A DNA stretch of 64,000 bases from an uncultured Bifidobacteriaceae bacterium (GTDB taxonomy: Bacteria; Actinomycetota; Actinomycetes; Actinomycetales; Bifidobacteriaceae), in assembly GCA_946891915.1 (NCBI GenBank), contig CAMPNN010000002.1, positions 71,223 to 135,222 of the forward strand, written 5' to 3'. Every line of letters starts with the position of its first letter. Position 1 is the first letter of the stretch. The translations under genes were made by a program, and so were the position numbers. Shown here piece by piece: positions 18,901-27,241 of the stretch. The notes under the pieces are model-generated. The model was not told where the DNA came from. It ran no database searches and saw only the letters and a program-made list of their open reading frames with translations.

Positions 18901-19157
18901 AGGTGCCTCCTTAAATATCTCGTTCACACGCCTTCACAACTATGCCGCTCACTCACATCATGCAATTCACTCATCTTGCGGCATTACACATAAACTAAAT
19001 AATCTATTTTGTATCTCGTAAGGCGCGGGGCACGAAACGAAAAATATATCTAAATGCTGATTGTACTCTTCGTATGTACATAATTTTTCGATTGTGTTAC
19101 CTAAAGTTAAATGTGAATGAGCATAGGCACAAATTCAATATGAAACACGCCCGAAAG
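18901..19157. other. Gene-free gap upstream of atpB
   Basis: This AT-rich gap lies between the start of the atp operon and the promoter of tRNA-fMet, which is transcribed the other way. Apart from the atpB ribosome site no clear motif stands out. The atp promoter should be here but was not identified with confidence. Confidence 0.5.
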
Positions 19158-19185
19158 TTGACAAATTCAAATTTGCACCTATCGT
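19158..19185 (+). promoter_or_regulatory. Probable promoter of tRNA-fMet
   Basis: TTGACA (19158-19163) is a perfect -35 box. With 16-bp spacing, TATCGT (19180-19185) can serve as the -10 box. Transcription would begin about 19 bases before the tRNA. Confidence 0.5.
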
Positions 19186-19210
19186 AGATAGAGCTGCTAA
19201 AAGTAGCCGA

Positions 19211-19284
19211 CGCGGGGTGGAGCAGCTCGGTAGCTCGCTGGGCTCATAACCCAGAGGTCCATGGTTCAAATCCATGCCCCGCTA
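19211..19284 (+). tRNA. Initiator tRNA-fMet (CAT)
   Basis: A full cloverleaf can be drawn. The acceptor stem is GCGGGG/CCCCGC after an unpaired first C, typical of initiators. The D arm contains AGCTCGGTAGCT. The anticodon stem CTGGG/CCCAG encloses CTCATAA with anticodon CAT, and its three consecutive G-C pairs mark an initiator tRNA. The T loop is GGTTCAAATCC. CCA is not encoded; TGA follows. Confidence 0.95.
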
Positions 19285-19287
19285 CTG

Positions 19288-19339
19288 AAGCCAAGAATCA
19301 CACAAATTTCTCACGATTGTTGTGGTTCTTGGCTTTTTT
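19288..19339 (+). terminator. Terminator of tRNA-fMet
   Basis: AGCCAAGAATCACA pairs with TGTGGTTCTTGGCT (one G-U pair) around a loop, followed by TTTTTT. It begins a few bases after the tRNA and fits a rho-independent terminator. Confidence 0.85.
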
Positions 19340-19411
19340 GTTTTCAACGCAAGCAAATACGCAAATAGGCAAATGCTTGAATTATAGGTGTTATAGCCCA
19401 AATCAGCGGCA

Positions 19412-20446
19412 TTAATAAAGCAAAATCGCAAGTCGCCTGCGAGCGCGCGCCAAACGCGCATCGTCCGCAGGAAGCATAGCAAAATACTCAAGCATGCGAG
19501 ATCGTACAGCATCAGCATCAGAACGGTGCCCGTCAGCTAGAAAATCAAGCAATCTGCCAAACGCGTCATCAATATGACCATCAATCACATCTACATCCGC
19601 TACAGCGAGCTGCGCTTCTACATCACCCGGATTATCTCCCGCATTCTTCCGCACTGCCGCAACATCCGTATTCACATTACGCGCCAGCAATAAAGCTTTA
19701 GCACGCTCACGAACGGCAATAAAATCGTGAGGATCAGCTTCCACAACTTTCCCATATTCACGCGCAGCACCATCATAATCACCTTGCGCAGCTAAAGAGT
19801 GCGCGCGCTCGTGTGCCGGAGGAACCTGCTCAACACTGTTGGAATCAGCGTCATTCTTATTCGCGTCTTTGGAATTATTTGCTTCAGATTCGTTTGAAGA
19901 TTCAACAAAAGGCGCAGTTCCGGCAACTCCAGAGCGTTCAGCTACTTGCACTAATTGCGGCAAAATCGCACTACAAATTTGTTGTAGCTCATCGTCGCTA
20001 GGTAAGCCTTGAGCAATAGGCATTGGTCTACCGCCAACTAAACCATAAATTGCAGGAAGTTGCTGAGCGCGCAAAGCCTGTGCAATCGTAGGATTCTCGT
20101 CTGCATCAATACGGGCTAGTTGCATGCGACCATCCAGCGCATTAACAGCATCCGCTAATTTTTGAGCAACATCGTAACATGCTTCATCGTTAGCTTGCCA
20201 CAGCAAAAGTATGATTGGAAAACTTACTGAAGTTTGCACCATTGCTTGGAAAGACTGTTCGTTGACGTCAATGACGTATCCTCCAGCTTTAGGAGCTTCA
20301 GAAGACGCACCACCATTACCGCCATTAGCAGCTTTCGCAGCCTGCTTTGCTTGGGCTTCTACTCGGCGCTTTACGCTTTCTAAATCTACAGCTCCAGCGA
20401 GTGAAAACCCACCAGGATTCATACCTTGTGATTGACTGTTTACCAT
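19412..20446 (-). CDS. Thioredoxin-fold/TPR protein (YbbN/CnoX-like)
   Basis: The 344-residue protein has an N-terminal thioredoxin-like domain (about residues 57-165) and a C-terminal region of TPR-type helices (AAREYGKVVEADPHDFIA). YbbN/CnoX proteins act as co-chaperones with GroEL and DnaK. The usual CxxC site is replaced by WQANDEACYD, with only one Cys, so a dithiol oxidoreductase role is unlikely. LPAIYG keeps the cis-Pro region. An acidic Asn/Ser linker separates the domains. The start follows GAGG six bases upstream. The function is inferred from family only. Confidence 0.8.
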   Translation of the reverse strand: MVNSQSQGMNPGGFSLAGAVDLESVKRRVEAQAKQAAKAANGGNGGASSEAPKAGGYVIDVNEQSFQAMVQTSVSFPIILLLWQANDEACYDVAQKLADAVNALDGRMQLARIDADENPTIAQALRAQQLPAIYGLVGGRPMPIAQGLPSDDELQQICSAILPQLVQVAERSGVAGTAPFVESSNESEANNSKDANKNDADSNSVEQVPPAHERAHSLAAQGDYDGAAREYGKVVEADPHDFIAVRERAKALLLARNVNTDVAAVRKNAGDNPGDVEAQLAVADVDVIDGHIDDAFGRLLDFLADGHRSDADAVRSRMLEYFAMLPADDARLARARRRLAILLY

Positions 20447-20464
20447 TATCGCCTCTTTTGTTAA

Positions 20465-20517
20465 TTAGCAATACGCCATATAGCAACACCACTGCTTAGC
20501 AATACGCCATATAGCAA
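20465..20517. repeat. Perfect 22-bp direct repeat
   Basis: The sequence TTAGCAATACGCCATATAGC plus AA occurs at 20465-20486 and again at 20496-20517, in the short gap upstream of the thioredoxin/TPR gene. Each unit could bind a regulator, or the pair may be a recent duplication. Confidence 0.7.
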
Positions 20518-20538
20518 GTACCACTTTCCTAGCTCTGC

Positions 20539-21594
20539 TTATAAAGCTTCTACTTTAGTAGGCTGACGTTCTGCACCAACCGGAATAATTTTCATATGAG
20601 AACCAGCAGGCGGCACCACAAGCGCAATAACATTTACATAAGTTACGCGCATAACACCTTTCGCTTTATTGTTGCCAAAAAGCGCTTTTTCTTCATCCGA
20701 AGCAGGACGAGATTCACGACCTTCACCAGCGGAACGCGTCCAAACGGAATCAATGCGCGCCACAACTAAATCACTGCCATCACTAGAACGCATGACGCTT
20801 ATCTGCTTAATATCCGGATTAAACACCTGTTCCTGAGAGCCTTTATTACGCTCCATTCCAGCTTGAACAGCCTTAGAAAGTTCCGCAAGTTTTTGGCGCA
20901 AATAATCGTCAGCAAAATATTCAGCATACTTGCTTTCATTGCCGCGTTGCAGCACGTCTGCATATGCTACCACAGCTTGTTCTGGAGTCATAACTAAACC
21001 AGAATCGTTAGGCTTGCCCATTGAAGAGCCAATACTTGGCACAGCAAATTTAGGAAGATGCACGCCTGGGAACAAACGCGCAACAGCCCAAAGTTTATAA
21101 TTTGTGCGCGCACGCTGCTGTCGTAAAACAAGCAAACGTTTTGATTGCTGATCTTTAGTAGTAGTCGTGATAGTCATCAAATCGCGAGGCCATGCGGAGT
21201 TAGTTGGAACAATAGTCTGCGCAGCTTCGCGAGGAATAACAGTTTTAGGATCTAATTTTCCAGTTTTACTAGCGACAGTAAGTTCGCTTGTGCGAATATC
21301 AAGAGCCGGGCCAGAAATAAAACTAGGCAATGCCGTAACGTTCTTTTCTTCGTTTGCTCGTTCAATTTCGCGAAGTATGCCAATGCGAATATCTTTTTCC
21401 TGAATCATTGTAAGATTAGGCAATTCTTGAGTACTGCGCACTTCTGCAGGTTTTGGAACTTGACCATCGCAAGCAGACAACCCTGCAACCATAGTCGAAG
21501 ATACTAAGATTGCTACGCAAACGGTAGCAAATCGCAATATTCTACGCATTTCACCATTATTTCGCACACAATTATCAAAACTTATCTTACGCAT
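20539..21594 (-). CDS. Predicted lipoprotein of unknown function
   Basis: The 351-residue protein has a lipoprotein signal: a charged start, a hydrophobic stretch, and the lipobox GLSAC at about residues 38-42, so it should be exported and anchored through the Cys. The mature part is mixed alpha/beta with repeated Arg and Thr residues and no motif I can name. A central sentence-like motif, TPEQAVVAYADVLQRG, resembles nuclear-transport-factor-2-type folds, but this is weak. Its ATG overlaps the upstream gene's stop (TAATG), so it is co-translated with the Asn/Gln-rich membrane protein and may work with it at the cell surface. Confidence 0.75.
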   Translation of the reverse strand: MRKISFDNCVRNNGEMRRILRFATVCVAILVSSTMVAGLSACDGQVPKPAEVRSTQELPNLTMIQEKDIRIGILREIERANEEKNVTALPSFISGPALDIRTSELTVASKTGKLDPKTVIPREAAQTIVPTNSAWPRDLMTITTTTKDQQSKRLLVLRQQRARTNYKLWAVARLFPGVHLPKFAVPSIGSSMGKPNDSGLVMTPEQAVVAYADVLQRGNESKYAEYFADDYLRQKLAELSKAVQAGMERNKGSQEQVFNPDIKQISVMRSSDGSDLVVARIDSVWTRSAGEGRESRPASDEEKALFGNNKAKGVMRVTYVNVIALVVPPAGSHMKIIPVGAERQPTKVEAL

Positions 21595-23462
21595 TATTGC
21601 TCATTCCCACGCTCATTTGAAGCATTACCTTTGTATCCCCTATTGTTTTTGCGATACTTGTTATTCACGTTTCCGTGATACCCACGTCGATTGCCGCGAT
21701 GATTAGGATACTGATTTGAAGCCTCCGAATTAGTCGCATTTTTACGTCCGGAAGAAGTTTTTGCGCCACCTTCAGAAGCATCTAATTTCTGATTATTTGC
21801 TTCATATACAGCGTCATTATTGCCGTAATCTTTAGACTGCATGCGCTTTTTATTTCGCTTCTGCTGCCTATAAAAATCGCCGTTTTCTCGCCTAAAATCT
21901 TTACTTTTTTGCTTATCCTTTGCGCCGTGCTTATTTTGTTTAGTCTGCTTGCTTTGAGGATTTTGGTTGTTTTGCTTATTTTGAGAATCCTGACTATTTC
22001 GATTATCCCGATTATTCTGGTTATTCTTACTATTCTGGCCGTTGCGAGCAGATTGATTAGTTTGCTTATTTTGAGTATTTTTCTTATTCTGCGCATTTTG
22101 CGAATTAACAGAATTCCGCTTTTTAGAACGTGCGTTAGACGAGTCAGCAGATTCATCAGCAGAATTAGAAACATTTGCGTTCGAATACCCAGCATCTGAA
22201 TTTGCAGAATACTGCAAATCTTCACCCGAGTTCTGAGATTTATCAAAAGCCGAATTATCTTTCAAACCAGAATCTGAGTCGGAATCCTGCTGCTGCATAA
22301 ATCGAGCAGCAAACGCAAGCAATTCATCTTGAGATATAACAGTGGTTTCAGCTAAAGAATCTGTAATAGAAACTGCAGTTGAAGCCGAAGCGCTGCGCAG
22401 TTTCTGAGAATCGTAAACGTCATTCACGTTTTCTTCTATCGGATTATTACGGCGAGCGTGGGTGCCGTGGCGAGCGCGAGATCCGGAAGATCTCTTGTGT
22501 TTATTATGACTAAACAAGTTAGACCATGATCCAGCGAACGCTTCAACAAACGAAACTTCATCATTACGAGCTGTCTTCACAGACAATACTCCAGACCGGT
22601 TCGCAACAATGCGCTTATTGCGACGACGATGAGGAGCCATAGCAAAAATAGTTGCAGCGAGCAAAGCTAAAACAGCAAAAAGTAGCGCCATAAAATACAT
22701 CGGAGTGGCAAAATCTGGAATTTGACGTCTGCGCCAACGCAACTCTACAGAAGCATCAGGCATATTACTGCCTAAATCAATCAATAAAACACGACGAGCA
22801 GTCTGAGAACGCACCCTCATAGAATGATTGTTACGATGGTTTGGATTATTTTTTACACGATTTCCAGATTTAGAAACTGCTCCAGATTCAACAGCATGAT
22901 CATACGAAGCAGAACCAGCCGTTTGCACATAATCTTCCGTATTAATTGACAATTTCGCTAAACCAAGCTGACACGTAACAACAGGCCACAAATTAGATTT
23001 TTGAAAAGGAATATCCGGATCACCACTATTTGAACCAGAAGCAGCATTTACAGTACTTTTAGCATATATTTTAGATACAGAAAGATTATGCCAATCACTT
23101 AAACCGGTAATTCTTTGCACTGGAAAACCAGACACCCAACCGCGAACATCTTTTGTTAAACCAACCGCAACACAAATAGGTTTACGCGTGTGCAAAGCAG
23201 CAACACTTATTCTTACACGATTATCAACAAGATTAAGCACGCCCGGATCCGTAACAATATAACGAGTTCCGGTTACGTGGGCATATGAAATAACTACATC
23301 ATTGGGCTTCCAAAATGTTGCATTTGCAATGCCAAGCACGACACTTAAAACTGCAAGCACCGCAAAAAACGGAGCTACAACACATCGCATAATTCTCGTG
23401 CGCAATGTTAGTCGTCGCATTGGTCGTCCTTCATCTTCCGAAGATTCGTTAATATTTGTCAT
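21594..23462 (-). CDS. Membrane protein with long Asn/Gln/Lys-rich C-terminal tail
   Basis: The 622-residue protein has two membrane segments: one near residue 30 (VAPFFAVLAVLSVVLGIA) and one near residue 255 (MYFMALLFAVLALLAATIF). The roughly 210 residues between them are probably extracellular. The last 270 or so residues are low complexity. They are first Ser/Asp-rich and then a run of short Asn-Gln-Lys units such as NKQNNQNPQSKQTKQNK, ending with Arg/Gly/Tyr. No family is recognised. The first ATG lacks a ribosome site; the ATG 14 codons later follows AGGA and may be the real start. The next gene, a lipoprotein, overlaps its stop. Confidence 0.72.
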   Translation of the reverse strand: MTNINESSEDEGRPMRRLTLRTRIMRCVVAPFFAVLAVLSVVLGIANATFWKPNDVVISYAHVTGTRYIVTDPGVLNLVDNRVRISVAALHTRKPICVAVGLTKDVRGWVSGFPVQRITGLSDWHNLSVSKIYAKSTVNAASGSNSGDPDIPFQKSNLWPVVTCQLGLAKLSINTEDYVQTAGSASYDHAVESGAVSKSGNRVKNNPNHRNNHSMRVRSQTARRVLLIDLGSNMPDASVELRWRRRQIPDFATPMYFMALLFAVLALLAATIFAMAPHRRRNKRIVANRSGVLSVKTARNDEVSFVEAFAGSWSNLFSHNKHKRSSGSRARHGTHARRNNPIEENVNDVYDSQKLRSASASTAVSITDSLAETTVISQDELLAFAARFMQQQDSDSDSGLKDNSAFDKSQNSGEDLQYSANSDAGYSNANVSNSADESADSSNARSKKRNSVNSQNAQNKKNTQNKQTNQSARNGQNSKNNQNNRDNRNSQDSQNKQNNQNPQSKQTKQNKHGAKDKQKSKDFRRENGDFYRQQKRNKKRMQSKDYGNNDAVYEANNQKLDASEGGAKTSSGRKNATNSEASNQYPNHRGNRRGYHGNVNNKYRKNNRGYKGNASNERGNEQ

Positions 23463-23541
23463 ATCGATACTATTCTACAATCTTTTCATATTTGTTGTAG
23501 TTTTTACCTTAAAAATCAACATCAAGCGGTAATGTGAACCT

Positions 23542-24528
23542 ATGCAAAAAACCACAATATTGAAACAAAAATCTTTAATAGCACGCGCTGTTGCCGCTAT
23601 TAGTACAGTAGCACTATGCGTAGGATTAGCTTCTTGCAGCGGTAATGCAAGTAGCACAGATGGCGCAGCTGACGAAAATGCACAAAAAGCAGGTATGCAG
23701 TTATTAGAGGGCGTAAGTGCTTCTGGAGAACTTGGCAAGAAGCCAAAACTGAAGGTTAAAGCGCCACTTAATCCAAAACGAAACACTTACGCAATTTTGC
23801 AGCATGGAAACGGTCCTAAGATTGAAAATGGGGATCGTGTATGCTCGCAGGGTATTGTGCTTAGCAATGACGGCAAAGAGCTTTTAAGCACATGGGATAA
23901 AGGCAAAACGGACTGCTCAATTACGATTAACAAACAGTCCACTAGCCGTCCGTATTATGCTCTCATTAAAGGCAAAAGGCTTAACACAACTATTGCTTTT
24001 GGCGTAGGTGGCGATGGTAAGAAGCCTTCTTACGTTATGGTTCTTACGCTTGTATCTAAATCAAAAATGTTATCTCACGCAACCGGCAAAACGGTAACTA
24101 ACATTCCTGCAAATTTGCCAAAAGTAACTGTTAATAAATCCGGAATCCCATCCTTAGATAAAAACAACTATGTGCCAGATGGAAAGCTTGTTTCTCAGAC
24201 TTTGATTGAGGGAACCGGCAAAGAGGTTACAGCAAAAAGCACCGTAACTGCTCATTATGCTGGATGGACCACAGATAAAGACGGCAAGCTACACCAGTTT
24301 GATTCATCATGGTTGCGTGGAATGCCTGCAGACTTCTCGCTCGATGGTCAGGTAATTCCTGGTTGGACTAAAGGCTTGACTGGTAAGAAAATTGGTTCTC
24401 GAGTTTTACTTGTGATTCCGCCAGAAGATGGATACGGCAAAGAAGATAAGAAGGACGCAAAAGGAAACGTAACAATTCCTGCAAACTCCACGTTGTACTT
24501 TGTAGTAGACATTCTTTACGCTTCGTGA
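23542..24528 (+). CDS. FKBP-type peptidyl-prolyl isomerase lipoprotein
   Basis: The 328-residue protein starts with a lipoprotein signal (lipobox GLASC at about 28-32) and so is exported and lipid-anchored. The C-terminal ~110 residues form an FKBP domain with VTAHYAGW, FSLDGQVIPGWTKGL and IPPEDGYG. FKBP domains isomerise X-Pro bonds and help folding of secreted proteins. The N-terminal half has a second, degenerate FKBP-like region, perhaps VCSQGIVLSNDGK, which may be non-catalytic. It is transcribed away from the membrane-protein gene. No strong ribosome site is visible. Confidence 0.88.
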   Translation: MQKTTILKQKSLIARAVAAISTVALCVGLASCSGNASSTDGAADENAQKAGMQLLEGVSASGELGKKPKLKVKAPLNPKRNTYAILQHGNGPKIENGDRVCSQGIVLSNDGKELLSTWDKGKTDCSITINKQSTSRPYYALIKGKRLNTTIAFGVGGDGKKPSYVMVLTLVSKSKMLSHATGKTVTNIPANLPKVTVNKSGIPSLDKNNYVPDGKLVSQTLIEGTGKEVTAKSTVTAHYAGWTTDKDGKLHQFDSSWLRGMPADFSLDGQVIPGWTKGLTGKKIGSRVLLVIPPEDGYGKEDKKDAKGNVTIPANSTLYFVVDILYAS

Positions 24529-24611
24529 TTGCTTAGTAATTATTTCGCGATTACTTCGCGATTGATTAGTAAGTGCTCATAACTTACTTGGTAAGTAATA
24601 CTGACACCTAG

Positions 24612-24646
24612 ATGCCGCGCTTGAATGAATCTTGCGCGGCATTTTT
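24612..24646 (+). terminator. Terminator after the FKBP lipoprotein gene
   Basis: ATGCCGCGC and GCGCGGCAT form a 9-bp stem around a 13-nt loop, followed by TTTTT. On the minus strand the run of T is poor, so it mainly serves the plus-strand gene. Confidence 0.85.
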
Positions 24647-24693
24647 GTATGTAAACTTACGCAACAAATTCCAAGCGAACCGTATCTTCTAAA

Positions 24694-25509
24694 CTAAAAA
24701 AGACGAAGATCGTCAGATTCGACGCCACGCATATCGTCGTAATCGAGAATTAAGCAAGTAAAGCCGCGATCCTCCGCCAAAACGCGAGCCTGCGGGCTAA
24801 TAGTTTGAGCAGCAAAAATACCACGAACAGGCTTAAGCAACGGATCCCTGTTCAACAACTCACAGTAACGCGTAAGCTGCTCAACGCCATCAATACCACC
24901 GTGACGCTTAATCTCAATGGCCACATGCACACCATTCGAATCCTGAGCCATAATATCAACTGGACCAATAGCAGTAGGATATTCACGACGAACCAACGTT
25001 GCGCCATCGCCAATGCGCTCAATCTGCTCAGCCAAGTAGCGCTGCAAATGGTCTTCGACACCATCCTTCACTAAGCCAGGGTCCTCACCCAAATCGTAAA
25101 TATTATTGCTATAAACATGCTCAAGCGAAATCATAAGCAAATCGTCACTTTTTGCTGCAGCAACGCGAAGCACACAACCATCACTAATATCGCTGGAATC
25201 CGAATCATCATCAGATGCCGAATCATGCTCAGACGATGGCACAGACGATGGCACAGACTCAGGCTCGGTATCGTTGTTACCGTCACTCTTCAAAACGCCT
25301 ACAGAGCAAGAATTAGCTTCGTCATCCTTTTTAATCACGCGCATAGTGCAAGGAGCAACCATCCAATTAAGCGGCTTATACGCTCCAAGCTCCGAAAAAA
25401 TCAGCACACTACCATCCGCTTTAATAAGCAGCACACGCTTAGCCAACGGAAGCGTAGCGTTTAATCTACCTGTGTATTCAGCACTGCAATCTGCAACAAT
25501 AATTCGCAC
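24694..25509 (-). CDS. nucS: Endonuclease NucS (mismatch-specific)
   Basis: NucS/EndoMS cuts double-stranded DNA at mismatches and takes the place of MutSL repair in many Actinobacteria. The PD-(D/E)xK site is seen as GPVDIMAQ and VAIEIKRHGG near residues 188-205, followed by QLTRYCELLNRD. The C-terminal LRLF after an acidic stretch fits a sliding-clamp binding tail. At 271 residues it is longer than typical (about 220-230). The extra part is an Asp/Ser-rich insertion of about 50 residues around 65-115 (EHDSASDDDSDSSDISDG) between the N-terminal beta-sandwich strands. The catalytic residues remain, so it is probably active. Confidence 0.92.
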   Translation of the reverse strand: MRIIVADCSAEYTGRLNATLPLAKRVLLIKADGSVLIFSELGAYKPLNWMVAPCTMRVIKKDDEANSCSVGVLKSDGNNDTEPESVPSSVPSSEHDSASDDDSDSSDISDGCVLRVAAAKSDDLLMISLEHVYSNNIYDLGEDPGLVKDGVEDHLQRYLAEQIERIGDGATLVRREYPTAIGPVDIMAQDSNGVHVAIEIKRHGGIDGVEQLTRYCELLNRDPLLKPVRGIFAAQTISPQARVLAEDRGFTCLILDYDDMRGVESDDLRLF

Positions 25510-25545
25510 AAAGCAAGCATAACAGAAATCGCGTAAAGAAAGACG

Positions 25546-27129
25546 TTACTTTCCCAAAGCCTCAGCTAAATCGCGATTCTGCCAATGCTCATGAAGCGCG
25601 CAATAACCACCAAACAGAACAAGCCAAACTAAGCCACCAATTGCAGCAGTACGCGTATCTTCACTAATAAACAATGTAATATAAACAAAAACAAAGAACG
25701 CAATAGTAAGCGAATTAAGTAACTTATAATGAGGCATTACGAAGCCATCTGGCATAAAATCAGCAGACTTACGATACTTACGATGCGTAACCATAATCAA
25801 AATATAAATCATGATTATTACTGCAGAAGATGACGAAGCAAACAAAATAAACGCACCATGAACGCCAGGAATAGAATTGATAATCGGCGAAAGAAGAATC
25901 AACACACCTGAGAACAAAATTGCGCGAGCAGGCACTTTAGTATGCGAAACCTTACGTAACTTGCCCAAAAGAGGAGAAGGAGATTCAAGCGCAATCTGAT
26001 ACATGTGGCGGCCGGCAGAATACAGCAAAGAGTTAAGCGCAGAAGAAGCAGCCGTAATAACCACAAAGAACACGAGCGCAGAAGCCCAATGCAAGCCAGC
26101 ATACTGGAACACCATAATGAACGGCGACATAAACACACCCTCGGCATTCGTAGCCTTAAACTGCTGCCAAGGCACAATAAGCATAATTGCCACAAGAGCG
26201 CCAACATAGAAAATCAAAACGCGCATGATAATCTCGTTCACAGCCTTTGGCAAAACCTGGCGAGGATTCTTAGTTTCCGAAACCGTCACGCCAACAAACT
26301 CAATAAGCTGATACGCATAGAACACCATTTGGAAGCTCATTAAGAAAGCCAGCCAGCCGTTCGGCATAAGCGAAAAATTATGGAAAATATTATCCAAACC
26401 AGCGTGTCCTGCAGGACTCATTACTCCACCATGCAAAGGCGTTGCAGAGTAATGATAGCCAATTAAAGCCATAACTACAGCCGTCACAATAAGCGCCACA
26501 ATTAGCGTAATTTTAATCATAGAGAACCAGAATTCTGTTTCTCCAAACAGCTTAACAGCCACCAAATTTATGCACACTAAAGCAGCTAAAAATACTACTT
26601 CTATAAGCCATTTCCAATGACTTACGTCAATGTCAAAAGTTTGGAAGAATGTGACGCAATACGTGCTAACAGCCGTAATCTCACTCATGCCAATCAGCAC
26701 AAGCACAAACCAATACGACCACCCAGCAAAATTACCCCAACCTCTGCCAAGATAACGCGTAATAAAACTAATAAAAGTATGCTGGTTTGGATCTTTGTAC
26801 ATTAGCTCGCCAATGCCACGCATAAGCAAGAACATAATCAAGCCAACAATAATGTAAACGAATACAATACTAGGGCCAGTTAAGCTAATTGACTTTCCAG
26901 ATCCAAGGAATAAGCCCGTACCAATTGTGCCGCCGATAGCAATAAATTGCACATGACGCTTAGTTAGGCTACGTTCCATTTGATTTGTGTTACTAGTTTC
27001 GCTCTCAGTCGTAGTTGCAGCGGAAGTTTCGCAGAAAGATCGATTATGAGAAGATATGCTATTTTGTGCTTCTGCAGATTCTGCTTTTGTAGAATCTACA
27101 TTAATGTCACTATTGGCAATCTCACTCAT
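25546..27129 (-). CDS. Amino-acid permease (APC superfamily, AAT type)
   Basis: A membrane transporter with about 12 helices, most likely a proton-coupled amino-acid symporter. The first helix carries the family phrase GGTIGTGLFLGSGKSI, and later VTVSETKNPRQVLPKAV is the well-conserved loop of the AAT family (CycA, GabP, LysP, AroP). The 527 residues include a polar N-terminal extension of about 55 residues rich in Ser and Thr. The start follows GGAG eight bases upstream. It lies 36 bp from nucS, in the same direction, but there is no reason to link their functions. Substrate cannot be set from sequence alone. Confidence 0.9.
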   Translation of the reverse strand: MSEIANSDINVDSTKAESAEAQNSISSHNRSFCETSAATTTESETSNTNQMERSLTKRHVQFIAIGGTIGTGLFLGSGKSISLTGPSIVFVYIIVGLIMFLLMRGIGELMYKDPNQHTFISFITRYLGRGWGNFAGWSYWFVLVLIGMSEITAVSTYCVTFFQTFDIDVSHWKWLIEVVFLAALVCINLVAVKLFGETEFWFSMIKITLIVALIVTAVVMALIGYHYSATPLHGGVMSPAGHAGLDNIFHNFSLMPNGWLAFLMSFQMVFYAYQLIEFVGVTVSETKNPRQVLPKAVNEIIMRVLIFYVGALVAIMLIVPWQQFKATNAEGVFMSPFIMVFQYAGLHWASALVFFVVITAASSALNSLLYSAGRHMYQIALESPSPLLGKLRKVSHTKVPARAILFSGVLILLSPIINSIPGVHGAFILFASSSSAVIIMIYILIMVTHRKYRKSADFMPDGFVMPHYKLLNSLTIAFFVFVYITLFISEDTRTAAIGGLVWLVLFGGYCALHEHWQNRDLAEALGK

Positions 27130-27241
27130 TATTAAAACTCCGTTTCTTAGTAGTTACGAACTCATAATTTTATCGGAACCCGTAACTATTAATAATTCGA
27201 CCTACATTTTCCAGCACTATTCCACGCTTTTACTACAGCAA

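Noticed and set aside
23542..24528. Trigger-factor-like or two-FKBP protein
   Set aside because: Only the C-terminal FKBP domain carries the motif set. The N-terminal half is too degenerate to call with confidence.
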